NCBI GenBank assembly: GCA_016785225.1
Contig: JAFBJZ010000957.1
Location: 830,001 to 894,000, forward strand
Source of the DNA: Psettodes erumei
Lineage: Eukaryota > Chordata > Actinopteri > Pleuronectiformes > Psettodidae
Length of the DNA stretch: 64,000 bases
Direction of reading: 5' to 3'
Under the pieces are notes generated by a model. It did not search any database and was not told where the DNA came from. It saw nothing but the letters and a program-made list of their open reading frames with translations. This document shows, piece by piece, positions 11,166-22,709 of this stretch (position 1 is its first letter; each line of letters begins with the position of its first letter). Position numbers and translations under genes: made by a program.

Positions 11166-12566
11166 CTTTAACCGCTTCATAAAACATGAGTCTGTGTATG
11201 TGGTGTCTCTCAGCGCTGGTTCCTGAAACTGAAACCTCGTAGGACGCCTCTTGATGGGCTAAAGGAAACATCTCCCATATCTTCTGGTTGGTTAATCTGC
11301 CTCCATGCTCAGTCATACCGTACCAGACGGCGCCAGACTTAAACTCCCCCAGTTTGTGGCCTGAGATGGGGAGAGCTGGTTCCTGCGGTGCCCGGACTTC
11401 AGACGTGACATGAAAATGAAAAAGCACCAAGCAGCAAATTACAGAATATGTCGTAAATTCGATCCGGCTGAGTGAAGTAATAGCGTGAGAGCGTGAAAGT
11501 GTAAAACATCAAAACAAACTGACTCACGATAATGAACATGAACATGTGACCGAACCTTTATGGATCTTACAGTCGACCCATATGTTGGGAGAACTGGATA
11601 CGCCCTCTGTTGTCTTAACATCCAGGAAAAAGTCACACATGTGTTATAATTATTATAAATCACCATGACTTTCTGCTTTAATCACTAAAGTCATCGTGTA
11701 ACTCGATGATGTTTAACGCTGATATCAGTGACAACCTTGCAACACAACGTTGCCCCTGCAGCCTTTCAACACAAAGGTGTGTTACTAATACTGCATAACA
11801 GGCTTGTGTCATACAAGATTAAAGTTACCATGTAAACAATGAAGATGAGACGTATAGTGTACATATATATGTTTTTCATTATGGCAATGAAAGCATCAAA
11901 TATCTAAATATCATCCTGGTGAGACGAGAGATGAAATAATCTAATTACAGACACAAGTCGCACAACCCGTCATAAAACCAAACAACGGTCATTACATGTG
12001 TATCTGGACCCAGTATTAAGCTAACACGCTAACTTCCTAATGAATTTCATGGGGGATACTCGAAAGAGTCCAACATGGCTGCGATCCATCAAGGGAGTTG
12101 TAGTCCGGAGTCAAAGACACTCGCACAAAGACGTTGTCGGTGACGAGAGTCGGGACACGGTATTAAAACAAGCATGGCGCGGCAGCACACACAGCGAGCG
12201 CGCACTCGCACCTGTAACACAAATAAAAATCTTTACGTCCGGCGACATATACGCCAAAGCTCATTTGCATACGGTGATACGGTTGCTCAGGTGGAGACGC
12301 TGAATGGCTTCCCGCGCTCTTACGCAACATATTTAATGCGAAAAGGGCTGTTCCATATTGTTCTGCAGCCATTGTTGGCCGGACGTGTGGATACCATACT
12401 AGTCTTTTCCTTTGTCCATGCATGTCAAAACACCAAACCAACTTAATCATTTATCCTTCTTTTTTTCCAAATACAAATCCATATTTCTGACCTGAACGTT
12501 GTTGCTCCAACAAAAAGGTAAACATGTGCCAGTAGCCTTCAATTAGAACTACGACAGGATTTGAAT
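11166..12566. other. Cry4-Cry5 spacer
   Basis: About 1.4 kb without a recognised gene. At 12070-12110 an ATGGCTGC word sits near GGGAGTTGTAGTCC, whose reverse strand resembles a ZNF143 site (see findings). Confidence 0.55.
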
Positions 12567-12600
12567 AACAATGCTTTGTTTGTGGAGAGCTGGTATAAAA
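12567..12600 (+). promoter_or_regulatory. Cry5 promoter: Sox-like AACAATG and TATA
   Basis: AACAATG at 12567-12573 lies 20 bp before TATAAAA (12594-12600). The stretch TTTGAATAACAAT is shared exactly with the Cry6 promoter. AACAATG matches the Sox core. Confidence 0.6.
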
Positions 12601-12637
12601 AGCCCTGAAAACATGGGGAATCTCTCCAACGGAGACC

Positions 12638-13390
12638 ATGGGCAAGGTGAGTGCTGGTTTTTTTTCCCTCTCTGTTCACATTAAACGGCGACAAAGCTCG
12701 TGAATTCGCCCCTCGTGTGTTTAAAGTAACCCGCGGCTCACTTTACCCCCACCCTCCCTCCAACCACAAACCCCACCCGCCACCAGATCATCTTCTACGA
12801 GGACAAGAACTTCCAGGGTCGGAGCTATGAGTGCAGCAACGACTGCACGGACCTTCACTCGTACTTCAGCCGGTGCAACTCCATCAGGGTGGAGAGCGGC
12901 TGCTTCATGATCTACGAGCGGCCCAACTTCATGGGCCACCAGTACTTCATGAGGAGGGGCGAGTACTCCGACTACCAGAGGTGGATGGGCTTCAGCAGCT
13001 GCATCCGCTCGTGCCGGATGATCCCAGCGGTAAGGGCAGAAGGAGAAGTTTGATGATGGGTTTTTTTTTTTGCATATTTTTCGCGCCTCACGCCTCGTTT
13101 CTGCTTCGGCGCCGCAGTACCGCGGCTCCTACAGGTTGCGCATCTACGAGAAGCCCGACTTCAGCGGCCACATGATGGAGTTCATGGACGACTGTCCCTG
13201 TGTGTCTGACCGTTTCCACCACCGCCACGTCTACTCCAGTAATGTTATGAACGGCTACTGGATCTTCTACGAGTACCCCAACTACAGAGGCAGACAGTAC
13301 TTCCTGAGGCCCGGGGAGTACAGGAGGTACCGCGACTGGTGCGCCACCTGCGCCATCGTCGGCTCCTTCCGGAGGGTCACCGAATTTTAA
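12638..13390 (+). CDS. crygm: Cry5: gamma-M-type crystallin, three Trp
   Basis: Exons 12638-12646 (MGK), 12787-13029 and 13118-13390 give 174 aa with an unbroken frame. The N-domain keeps QRWMG but has GCF in place of GCW. The C-domain keeps GYW and RDW. An extra cysteine occurs in RDWCATC. Motif 3 carries CPCVSDRFHHRHVYSSN, where most relatives have SCN, so one conserved Cys is lost and others gained. The tail is VTEF, like Cry1. Intron 2 is only 88 bp. ATTAAA at 13444-13449 is the likely poly(A) signal. Confidence 0.94.
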
Positions 13391-13449
13391 GCCGTCATGG
13401 TGAAAAAAAAAAAACCTTGCTGTAAATATCAAGCACTTTGTTTATTAAA

Positions 13450-14078
13450 GATGTTGAATTTTTAACCTCTTCTGCGAAGTGTGTGTTTTCGTTCGTCTGT
13501 CTGAAATTACTGTGACCAGGGTAAAAAAAAAAGTACTTTGTCATACTGGTTTAGGCTCACGTATGTTCGCTGCAAAATAAAATAAATAAAATGTGGAATA
13601 TGAATCGTAAATCATTATGTGGGATAATAATACCTTTGTTATAGGATGATGACAAAAGTAGCACCGCATATACTCTTCACTACTGCATCCAATGACATAT
13701 AATAAAAACTGATTAAATTCTTTAAAAAGACCATATTTGTTTTATTATTATTTATTATTTATTTAAAGTGAACAAGTGCCGTGTTTCCAAATTAGGAGAA
13801 ACCCCTAAGGTTATATATTTAAGGGTCCCACAAAGTCATACGTGCTCTTTTTAACTGAATGTTCAGTGTTACACAAACATTAGTCGGTTGATATCAACAG
13901 TACAACTTGAATGAATTCTGTGTTTCGCCTCATCAGTTGTAAACTCAGGTCAGCGTCAAAGCGGCGACAGAAAAGTCAAATAAATGATTCGTCTTTTTTT
14001 CTCCTGAACTCTGGAACGAGCGGCCCGCTCCACCTGGTGGAGTCAGGAGCCGGGCGGGTTTTCAGCCCCCATGATCTC

Positions 14079-14139
<61 letters not shown>

Positions 14140-14860
14140 TCAAGCAAGGCGTCTGACCAGAGCTGCTGCAGCGTGATCCCTCACTGCCTTCCCACTCACA
14201 AAAAAGTATTTGTTATGTTCACGTTATTATGAGTGTTTACTGGTTTACATCATGAACTTATCTTTACAGATTACTACTGCCACCTGACATTTACATGTAC
14301 AGTACACTAATGGTATTCACATGTATTTAATGTAACTGTATTTCACACAATCATTACGTATCTACATTTTTACACACACATAACATTTTTAAATAATATG
14401 CATGAGTTTGAATGAAGTGAAGTGCAGTTTATAAGCTACATTGAATGAGAAGCTGGTTCTACTGCACATCTTACACCTACGCCTGTGGAAGTTTATCTAA
14501 ACAAAATAAATAAACAAACTCAGAACGTGACACAACTCTCTGTCATTTACAGGATTTGTTGTCCGTGGAGGACGTGAAAATAAAAAAGTACAAAGTCATT
14601 ACATTTAATTCTTAATATTTGTTCCTGGTTCTGGGTGTGTCGTGGGTTTGTCAGAGACCTGCGTCCTCTCCCACAGCGCTGCTGAGACCATATGTGGAGA
14701 ACCTTCTGACTGAGAATGGAATACACACAAAGCTTATGCTTATAATAGACAATGCAGTCCACTGCTGCCAGAAATGTATGGATGGAAAACCATTGTTACA
14801 CATTTATGGGCCCCCGTTCAGCAAAAGTCGTACTGCTAGTTCATCAGCTTTCCACATTTG
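13450..14860. other. Cry5-Cry6 spacer
   Basis: AT-rich spacer of about 1.4 kb with one long CA tract (14080-14138). No gene is seen. Confidence 0.65.
14080..14138. repeat. (CA)n microsatellite
   Basis: CA tract of about 58 bp. It is the last long dinucleotide tract before about 42.8 kb. Confidence 0.95.
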
Positions 14861-14899
14861 AATAACAATACGTCATGGGTTCGTCGTTTTGTATAAAAA
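14861..14899 (+). promoter_or_regulatory. Cry6 promoter: AACAATA and TATA
   Basis: TTTGAATAACAATA (about 14858-14870), shared with Cry5, lies about 20 bp before TATAAAAA (14892-14899). Confidence 0.6.
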
Positions 14900-14966
14900 G
14901 GCCCTGGAGTCATGGAGTTGGCAGAGCAAGTTGAACCATCCACTGGGAACAACCTAAACCACCATC

Positions 14967-15745
14967 ATGGGCAAGGTAAAGGGATGTTTACTTCTGCTTA
15001 TTTTAAACAAATTCAAATTTAAATTTTAAACTTCAAGATTTTATGCAACGAAATTAGCTCAAATGCTAAGGTTAGCACTAATATGCCAAATCCAAATCTT
15101 TGCTCTGTTTTCCATTCCAGATCGTCTTCTACGAGGAGAAGAACTTCCAGGGCCGCTCCTATGAGTGCATGAGCGACTGCTCCGACATGACCTCCTACCT
15201 GAGCAGGTGCCAGTCCTGCAGGGTGGAGAGCGGCTGCTTCATGGTCTACGAGCGTCCCAACTACATGGGCAACCAGTACTTCATGAGGAGGGGCGAGTAC
15301 CACGACATGCAGCGCATGATGAGCATGGGAATGATGTTCGACACCATCAGATCCTGCAGAATGATCCCCTACGTAAGAGACCTACACAGCCCTGTGATTT
15401 TTTGATTTATAAATTTGAACTTGCTTCATTTTTGCACGGTACTTAAATGTTCCCTGTGTCGCATTACAGCACAGAGGTCAGTTCAGGATGAGGATCTACG
15501 AGAGGGAGAACTTCGGTGGTCAGATGTACGAGCTGAGCGACGACTGCGAGTCCATCATGGACCGTTACCGCATGTCCGACTGCATGTCCTGCAACGTGAT
15601 GGACGGCCACTGGCTGATGTACGAGCAGCCCCACTACAGAGGCAGGATGATGTACCTGAGGCCCGGCGAGTACAGGAGCTTCAGGGACATGGGCATGAGC
15701 AGCCAGAGGTTCATGAGCATGAGGCGCATCACTGACATGTGCTAG
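14967..15745 (+). CDS. crygm: Cry6: Met-rich gamma-M crystallin with a 3-residue insert
   Basis: Exons 14967-14975 (MGK), 15121-15372 (84 codons) and 15470-15745 give 178 aa. This is the only plus-strand gene with the extreme M-type pattern. One Trp remains (GHW), and the other three conserved sites carry Phe or Met. Exon 2 is 9 nt longer than usual: the loop before the last N-domain strand reads MQRMMSMGMMFDTIRSC, three residues more than relatives. The C-domain is nearly identical to minus-strand Cry7-Cry13 (for example GGQMYELSDDCESIMDRY). It ends in ITDMC. AATAAA at 15768-15773 is only 22 nt after the stop. Confidence 0.95.
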
Positions 15746-15773
15746 ACTTCTGTGTTTGACTTAAGTCAATAAA

Positions 15774-17154
15774 AGTGATGTTTGATTCATAACCACGTTT
15801 GTCAACCTCTTACTTTCTCTCCCTTAAACCAACAATCTAAATACCTACCAAGAGCTGGAAAACAGCCTGAGAACTAATATATAATATATTTTACATATAT
15901 AAAGCTATAATCAGTAAATCAACAAAACTTTGATTGAAACTCGATTTACGAGGGCTCAAGACCAAACCTGGGTCTGACCATGTGTAAATTGTACTCGTCC
16001 CAGTTTGGTCGATGAGGAGGTTGGTTTCACTGAATACTCAGTGGTGGTCATGAAATGGGCTAAAAATATTTAAATGAATTTTAATAAATATTTGAATACA
16101 TTCAAAATTATGTTTGTATTCATTAAGTTTTTTTGTGACATTCCCAGAAACCAGTCCAGTTTAATTTAGTTTGCTTATTAGTGTTCTCACTTGTAGCTTG
16201 TGTTTGTGAAAATTAACCTGAACATATTTTTCACTTTTTTCGTGAGTTTTTTTTCCCACGACTCATTAAATGACTCCCACAAAATCAATACTGGTCTATT
16301 TCCGGTTCCGAACTGTCCCAAACGTCATAATCGAGCGGCTCCGAACTCATCAGTTCCGTTCACGGATGCCGGCATGTTGTTTTTTTTTTCTCTGAGAGTT
16401 GCGCGTTCCAGAGCAGTGACGTCAAACTCGTGCGCCGTCGCAGCCCCCAAAAAAACCCGGAAAAAAGGCGCGACTTCATTTCGCAGAGAAAAATGGCGTC
16501 GGCGCCAGTTTTTTTATTGTCCGGGTGGAAACACGTGAGCGTCACCGCCTCCCCACCGGACAGCACCGTCCGTTAGCGACGGTGGATATCCGGTTTCATG
16601 CTAGCGTTAGCACGCGGGCAGGCTAAACACGGAGCTAACAGCGAACTGGTGTATAATAGTGGAGCTGAAGCTAACAAGGCGTAACCCTTCCAGGCTGAGC
16701 TCTGTGTTAGATTTTGTGCAAGTTTTGCCACCTATATGTTGTTATTAATAGTTTCTTTATCACAGTGTGACAATTTATTTGTCTTAATTACTGACACCAA
16801 CTTTTAATTTATATATGAATTTCCAATTTACACTGATTTAAGCCATAAATTCTTACATTGGGCGCAAATTATGTCCCTCTCAGTTGTTTCAATAAAGATT
16901 GTTTAACATGTTGATGGATTGGAAATTGTGGTTGTAGTAGTTAATATGTTAACGTATCGACTAATAAGCAAACTGGGGAAATGCTGCCCCCTGGTGCTGT
17001 GGAATATATTGACCCTCACGTGTTCATGTGCACCATATTAGGTTTTAGTGTTTAAAGATATGCTAACATATTTTTACAATAAGTTTATGTTGGTAATAGC
17101 TATGTGGGTGACTCAGTCATAAGTAACAGAGGGATTCTTTTAAAAGAGAAGCTT
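15774..17154. other. Turning point between plus- and minus-strand arrays
   Basis: Convergent spacer between the 3' ends of Cry6 (+) and Cry7 (-). A GC-richer patch at about 16290-16640 contains GTTAGC words. No gene or terminal repeat marking an inversion breakpoint is seen. Confidence 0.55.
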
Positions 17155-17197
17155 TTTATTTATTTAAAATTTAGGTTTTTTTTTTAACAGCGTTGCT

Positions 17198-17957
17198 CTA
17201 ATAGCAGGAATCCATGATGCGCCTCATGCTCATGAACCTCATGCCGCTCATGCCCATGTCCCTGAAGCTCCTGTACTCGCCGGGCCTCAGGTACATCATC
17301 CTGCCTCTGTAGTGGGGCTGCTCGTACATCAGCCAGTGGCCGTCCATCACGTTGCAGGACATGCAGTCGGACATGCGGTAACGGTCCATCATGTTGTCGC
17401 AGTCGTCCATCAGCTCGTTCATCTGACCGCCGAAGTTCTCCCTCTCGTAGATCCTCATCCTGAACTGACCCCTGTGCTGTAAGGTGAGTAGCCACAGAAA
17501 TCCTTCGTCAGGTATCACATTAATTTGCTTTCATCGTATCATATTTAAGGTGTGATTTCAAATTAAAAGCAAACGATGAGTCACAGTACCATGGGGATCA
17601 TGCGGCAGGACCTGATGCAGTCACTCATGCCCATGCGCTGGTAGTCGGAGTACTCGCCCCTCCTCACAAAGTACTGGTTGCCCATGTAGTTGGTGCGGTC
17701 GTAGACCATGAAGCAGCCGCTCTCCACCCTGCAGGAGTGACACCTGCTCAGGTAGGAGGACATGTCAGCGCAGTCGCTGCTGGTCTCATAGGAACGACCC
17801 TGGAAGTTCCTGTCCTCGTAGAAGATGATCTGGAAATAATAATGAAAAACAGTGTTAGACATATATAGAGATTATATATATAGTACAAATTACACCTTTT
17901 TTTTTTTTTTAGCGTCGCTAAAAAGTGAGAGGAAGAAGCCGCACACACCTTGCCCAT
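17198..17957 (-). CDS. crygm: Cry7: Met-rich gamma-M crystallin
   Basis: Reverse-strand exons 17957-17949 (MGK), 17829-17590 (80 codons) and 17476-17198 (92 codons). The product is 175 aa from MGK; an in-frame upstream ATG at 17963 would give MTMGK. The N-domain loop reads YQRMGMSD, one residue shorter than neighbours. Two local changes are not shared: YDRTNYMGNQYFV (Thr for Pro, Val for Met). A single Trp (GHW) remains. The C-domain has MNELMDDCDNMMDRY and ends MDSCY. AATAAA (reverse) at 17155-17160. The exon 2 donor is GTACTG, which is weak. Confidence 0.94.
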
Positions 17958-18028
17958 GGTCATGGCTACAGTTACAGCTGTTGTGACTCGAAATGACTGC
18001 ACGCTTTTCTCCACGTCCCCCCTGTTGC

Positions 18029-18097
18029 TTTTATACCTGACCTCGCAGCGAAAGGATGCATGACCCCATTGTTCAAATTCCTGACAGAGCAACATGG
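18029..18097 (-). promoter_or_regulatory. Cry7 promoter: TATA plus Sox/Maf-like module
   Basis: Reverse strand: TATAAAA (18029-18035) in context AGGTATAAAAG. About 30 bp upstream lies AACAATGG (18066-18073), preceded by a degenerate Maf-like half site (18080-18097). AACAATGG is a Sox core; TGCTGR..TCAG-type words match Maf elements known in gamma-crystallin promoters. Confidence 0.65.
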
Positions 18098-19742
18098 AGC
18101 CCCCCCCCACCCCCCCGTGTACGCTTCAATTCAAGTGACCTTCCACAGATCGTGATTTGCGGTGGTTGCAGGTTGTGGGAAGAGGCCCCCGCTTTGTATT
18201 GTCTCCTGCTGCTGAATAACACAGAGCGTGTTTTCCACAAACGTACCTTTTCTCTGAAGGGCTCGTTAGACGCGATCAATGTTTTTAACAGGTGAAACTT
18301 TGCTGCATATAATCAATTAGGGTCTAAAATGCAGGGCTGATGGCAGTGGCAGCACAATAAACTAAACCGACTTACAGGAAATACAACAGAATTTTAACAA
18401 TTGCAGTTACACACCAGAGAATATGTCGCTGAATTTTTCTTTTTTTTTTTCCAAATCAAAGTGTCTTCATTTTTAGCATAAAGGTGCTTATAAAGTATTT
18501 GTATTTTTAAACAACTTAATTATTTAGATATGAATATTATTTATTGTGCAAACGAACGAGTGGTGTTTCTTCTCTGATTTATTCTCCAGCAGAGTGGAGC
18601 GAACTTTTTAATCACACTGTCATTACAAAATGTTTCTGTGGAAGAAAAAGCAACAGAATCAAGCCTCTTCATTGTGGGGGAAAAACTTTATTGACTCTTC
18701 TTTGAAAATCTGACATCATGAATTATAACGTACAGTTTTTCATTCTGTTTACAGCATTTTTTCCAATATATTTATTCACACATGTAAATGAAACCCAGGG
18801 TGAGTTAATCCCATTATGAGCAACCAAAAAGCGTTTTTCTTTTCCTTCATGAATTTGTTATGTCTGGATGTTTTCTGTGTTGCGTCAGACCACGATCAAG
18901 CTCAGCTGTTTATGGAAGTAAACATAAATTTATTGATTTCATTTATCACTCAACTCTCTTTAACTTAACTTGTACCACAGTCATAGAATTAATAGGTTTC
19001 CTCCACATGGAAACCTTCCTGATTAACTTTTAATAATAATAATTTTTAACTGCATAACTGTAGTTTAGATGTTTTATCTTTCATGTGTGACTAAATTATT
19101 CTAAAAACAAGGGTCTACCTTTGTACTTAGAGAAGAAATTAAAAAATAGGGGTGGGTGTCATACTTATAATAATAATAATAATAATGATGCATGGACGGT
19201 CTCTTTATTTTTATTTAAAGAGTAAAAATGAGCTACTGTTGTGTATATTTATCACAGCATGACCAATGACCTCCAGACTCCAAACTGTGCTTCACGTATT
19301 TATATATTTATTGATCACAGTGTAGTATATGAAAAATAATTTCATACTCTAATTTTATACTCAGAGCTGCACTAAAATTTATTTTTTTATGACATCAGTA
19401 ATAACTGAGTAACTAGTACTTTTTCCATCTATACAACCTTAATTATGATTTTTTTTAATGTTCATTTACTTAAAACTTTGAAAAGAAGACCTTTGTATAA
19501 AAACCTGTATATTTCATGAATAATATTTATTAGCTTTGTGATAACACGAGGTTGAAATATGATCTTTCTTCCTGCTTATTAATGCAGAGGATAAAAAAAA
19601 ATAGTCGGTAGCAACAATTTTGTTTTTCATTTGTGTATTCAGATTTTTCATTAAATTTTAAAATATACACACACAATCAATCAAATCAATAGATTACCAA
19701 CATTAAAAATTGTGTATGCCGTTTTTTGGAAATGAAAAATAT
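18098..19742. other. Cry7-Cry8 spacer
   Basis: About 1.6 kb of AT-rich DNA. No gene or structured repeat is seen. Confidence 0.65.
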
Positions 19743-19791
19743 TTTATTTGTGAGGTTAGGTTGTTTTTAAAAACAGATCCATTTTGCAGAG

Positions 19792-20495
19792 TTAACAGGA
19801 GTCGGTGATGCGCCTCATGCTCATGAACCTCATCCCGTCATATCCCATGTCCCTGAAGCTCCTGTACTCGCCGGGCCTCAGGTACATCATCCTGCCTCTG
19901 TAGTGGGGCTGCTCGTACATCAGCCAGTGGCCGTCCATCACGTGGGCGGACATGCAGTCGGACATGCGGTAACGGTCCATGATGTTGTCGCAGTCGTCGT
20001 TCAGCTCGTACATCTGACCTCCGAAGTTCTCCCTCTCGTAGATCCTGATCTTGTAGGAGCCCTTGTGCTGTTGGGAAACAGAGAGCGGTGAGTCGATTTG
20101 GTGGAAACTCAGACTGAAACTCCATGGATGAATCGTTTTTTTAGGTTTCTGAGCGTCGCACCATGGGGATCATGCGGCAGGACCTGATGCAGTCACCGAA
20201 ACCCATCATGCGCTGGTAGTCGGAGTACTCGCCCCTCCTCATGAAGTACTGGTTGCCCATGTAGTTGGGGCGGTCGTAGACCATGAAGCAGCCGCTCTCC
20301 ACCCTGCAGGAGTGACACCTGCTCAGGTAGGAGGACATGTCGGCGCAGTCGCTGCTGGTCTCATAGGAACGACCCTGGAAGTTCCTGTCCTCGTAGAAGA
20401 TGATCTGGAACAAAAAAAAAGAGGAATTCATCTCAACCCTGATGTAAACACTGATCACGAATTAGTCTCTGTGGTAAACTCACCTTGCCGTGCAT
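19792..20495 (-). CDS. crygm: Cry8: Met-rich gamma-M crystallin
   Basis: Reverse-strand exons 20495-20484 (MHGK), 20404-20162 (81 codons) and 20067-19792 (91 codons) give 176 aa. The extra His after Met is unusual. In the C-domain the usual SCNVMDGHW reads SAHVMDGHW, losing a Cys; Cry14 shares this exact substitution. Exon 3 starts HKGSYKIRIYE rather than HRGQFRMRIYE, and near the tail DGYDGMRF replaces GMSGMRF-like sequence. The N-domain (YETSSDCADMSSYL) groups with Cry7. Tail TDSC. AATAAA (reverse) at 19743-19748. Confidence 0.94.
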
Positions 20496-20554
20496 GGTGG
20501 CTGATGCTTTGAGCGATAATACGAGTGTGTGTCCTGTCCTGGGTTTAGGGCCTT

Positions 20555-20618
20555 TTTTATACCCAACGCTGCATCCAAACAGCGGACGCAACTATTGTAT
20601 GGAAGCCATGAGTCAGCA
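20555..20618 (-). promoter_or_regulatory. Cry8 promoter: TATA plus strong Maf-like site
   Basis: Reverse strand: TATAAAA (20555-20561). TGCTGACTCA at 20609-20618 is the closest match in the window to a consensus Maf response element. The Sox core is degenerate (ATTGTAT on the plus strand). Confidence 0.7.
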
Positions 20619-20625
20619 GCACGCA

Positions 20626-21818
20626 GCGCTGTCGCTCTGTGGGTGAATGCTGATGGGAAAGGGTCATTATGCGTCCTCTCACGGGCGCTGTCCTTCTAGA
20701 TCAAACGGCTTCTGTGTCACATCCTTTAATCTTTTCATGGGTTTGATGATTAGAAAGAGATATAATATAGAAAGTGCACGTCTGACTCCCCTTTAAGGCG
20801 CAGTGTGAATCTGTGTTTGCTGAAATGTCCCTGAATGTACCTTATCTAAAAAGTGTGTATGGGATGTTGTGATGGCTGCAGCAAATACCTCTTTAATTTA
20901 GGGTGGAATTCTCTGTTTTTTTTTTTTTACTGCTTTTTTATATTTAGACCTCTACATCTTCATTATGTTATCAGGTGCTTGCATTGTTACAGTGCTTGTC
21001 CTGAGTTTGCATGTTTGTGGTGTGATGCAACTGCAGTGAGGAATAACGTGTGAGATTATTTTCAGTGAAGACGGGGCTGCAGGAAACGTACGTATGTAAA
21101 TGTAGGGAAATTAATTTGTACATCCACACTCAATATGGTTTATACTCTTTATAGCATGTAACTGGTCTCATGATGCTTCTTGGCCACGTCTGTCTTGTAA
21201 ATACATTTTAACCTCAATAACACTTTTATTGAAAATGGGGAAAAAAGTGAATATTGAACATAGTCTCAATCAAAATGGTGCTGGACTGGCAGTTACTCCT
21301 TCATATGATGTCATAAAGATTCTACAAGCCACAAATCTGATATATTTATAATATTGTACCTCTGTTTACATTATAGTTTGATGGAAAAAAATAGTTCATA
21401 CAGTTAATTCCAGGTTTATGTTTTTATTCCAACAGCAGAATCACCTGTTAACACAAGATTACTAAATATTGATTTAATGTCTGTAATTTCTGAGAGCAAA
21501 TCATTGTGTTGGCCGCAGAAGTAAATTATATATTTATAATATGTTTGTAATATATTTATAATAATGCAAAAATACTTTTGATTTATTCAGGCAGTTTTTT
21601 TTATTATTATTTTGTTCTTCTCGATGTTTTGAGGTAATGTGTTTTTACAGTGTGCTGTCTTTGACTTTTATTTCAAGCAGAAGTGATTTTTCTGTCATGT
21701 TGTGAACAAAATATATATATTTTTTAATATTTTGATCCTCATTAAACATGTGGACACAGAGGGGAGGAAAAAGATTGCACAAGCACTTTTGTTTTTGTTT
21801 TTTTTTTAACTTTCACTT
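20626..21818. other. Cry8-Cry9 spacer
   Basis: About 1.2 kb of AT-rich DNA without recognised features. Confidence 0.65.
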
Positions 21819-21840
21819 TTTATTTCAAGATTGAAACTGT

Positions 21841-22570
21841 CTAGCACATGTCGGTGATGCGCCTCATGCTCATGAACCTCATGCCGCTCATGCCCATGTC
21901 CCTGAAGCTCCTGTACTCGCCGGGCCTCAGGTACATCATCCTGCCTCTGTAGTGGGGCTGCTCGTACATCAGCCAGTGGCCGTCCATCACGTTGCAGGAC
22001 ATGCAGTCGGACATGCGGTAACGGTCCATGATGTTGTCGCAGTCGTCGCTCAGCTCGTACATCTGACCACCGAAGTTCTCCCTCTCGTAGATCCTCATCC
22101 TGAACTGACCTCTGTGCTGTTTTTTTTAAAACAAACAAGACAAAATAGTTAATTTGAGGAAAAAATGTCTCGGCAGAGTTAAAGAATTGTTATTTTTGTG
22201 TTTCAGAACTGACCATGGGGATCATGCGGCAGGACCTGATGCCACCGCTCCATCCCATCATGCTCATGTAGTCGGCGTACTCGCCCCTCCTCATGAAGTA
22301 CTGGTTACCCATGTAGTTGGGGCGGTCGTAGACCATGAAGCAGCCACTCTCCACCCTGCAGGAGTGACACCTGCTCAGGTAGGAGGACATGTCGGAGCAG
22401 TCGCTCATGCACTCATAGGAGCGGCCCTGGAAGTTCCTCTCCTCGTAGAAGATGATCTAAAAAAAAACAAGGGGATAAAATTCATTTAGATTTTGAGCTT
22501 CACTGTGAGAGCATGGGTGTAGTTTATTTTAGAAGCTTACCTTGCCCATGCTCATGTCAGTGGTGGTCAT
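21841..22570 (-). CDS. crygm: Cry9: Met-rich gamma-M crystallin with N-terminal extension
   Basis: Reverse-strand exons 22570-22541 (MTTTDMSMGK if the first ATG is used), 22456-22214 (81 codons) and 22116-21841 (91 codons). The length is 182 aa, or 175 from the MGK start. The N-domain loop reads MSMMGWSGGIRSC, with a secondary Trp shared only with Cry12. The exon 2-intron 2-exon 3 tract is nearly identical to Cry12, including the 97-bp intron, while intron 1 and the 3' flank differ. Tail TDMC. AATAAA (reverse) at 21819-21824, 16 nt after the stop. Exon 2 uses a TAG acceptor. Confidence 0.95.
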
Positions 22571-22640
22571 ACTTGGAGGTGAGCTGCTGCTGTTGGTACT
22601 GCTACCGCTGCACTGCTGTCCTGTTTGGTTTAACCCTTGC

Positions 22641-22709
22641 TTTTATACCTGACTGAACCCTACAGAGTCAGTGGGCCCCCATTGTTTTAAACCCCTGACC
22701 CAGCAACAC
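22641..22709 (-). promoter_or_regulatory. Cry9 promoter: TATA plus Sox/Maf module
   Basis: Reverse strand: AGGTATAAAAG with TATAAAA at 22641-22647. Upstream are AACAATGG (about 22679-22686) and TGCTGGGTCAG (about 22695-22705), separated by about 10 bp. Confidence 0.75.
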
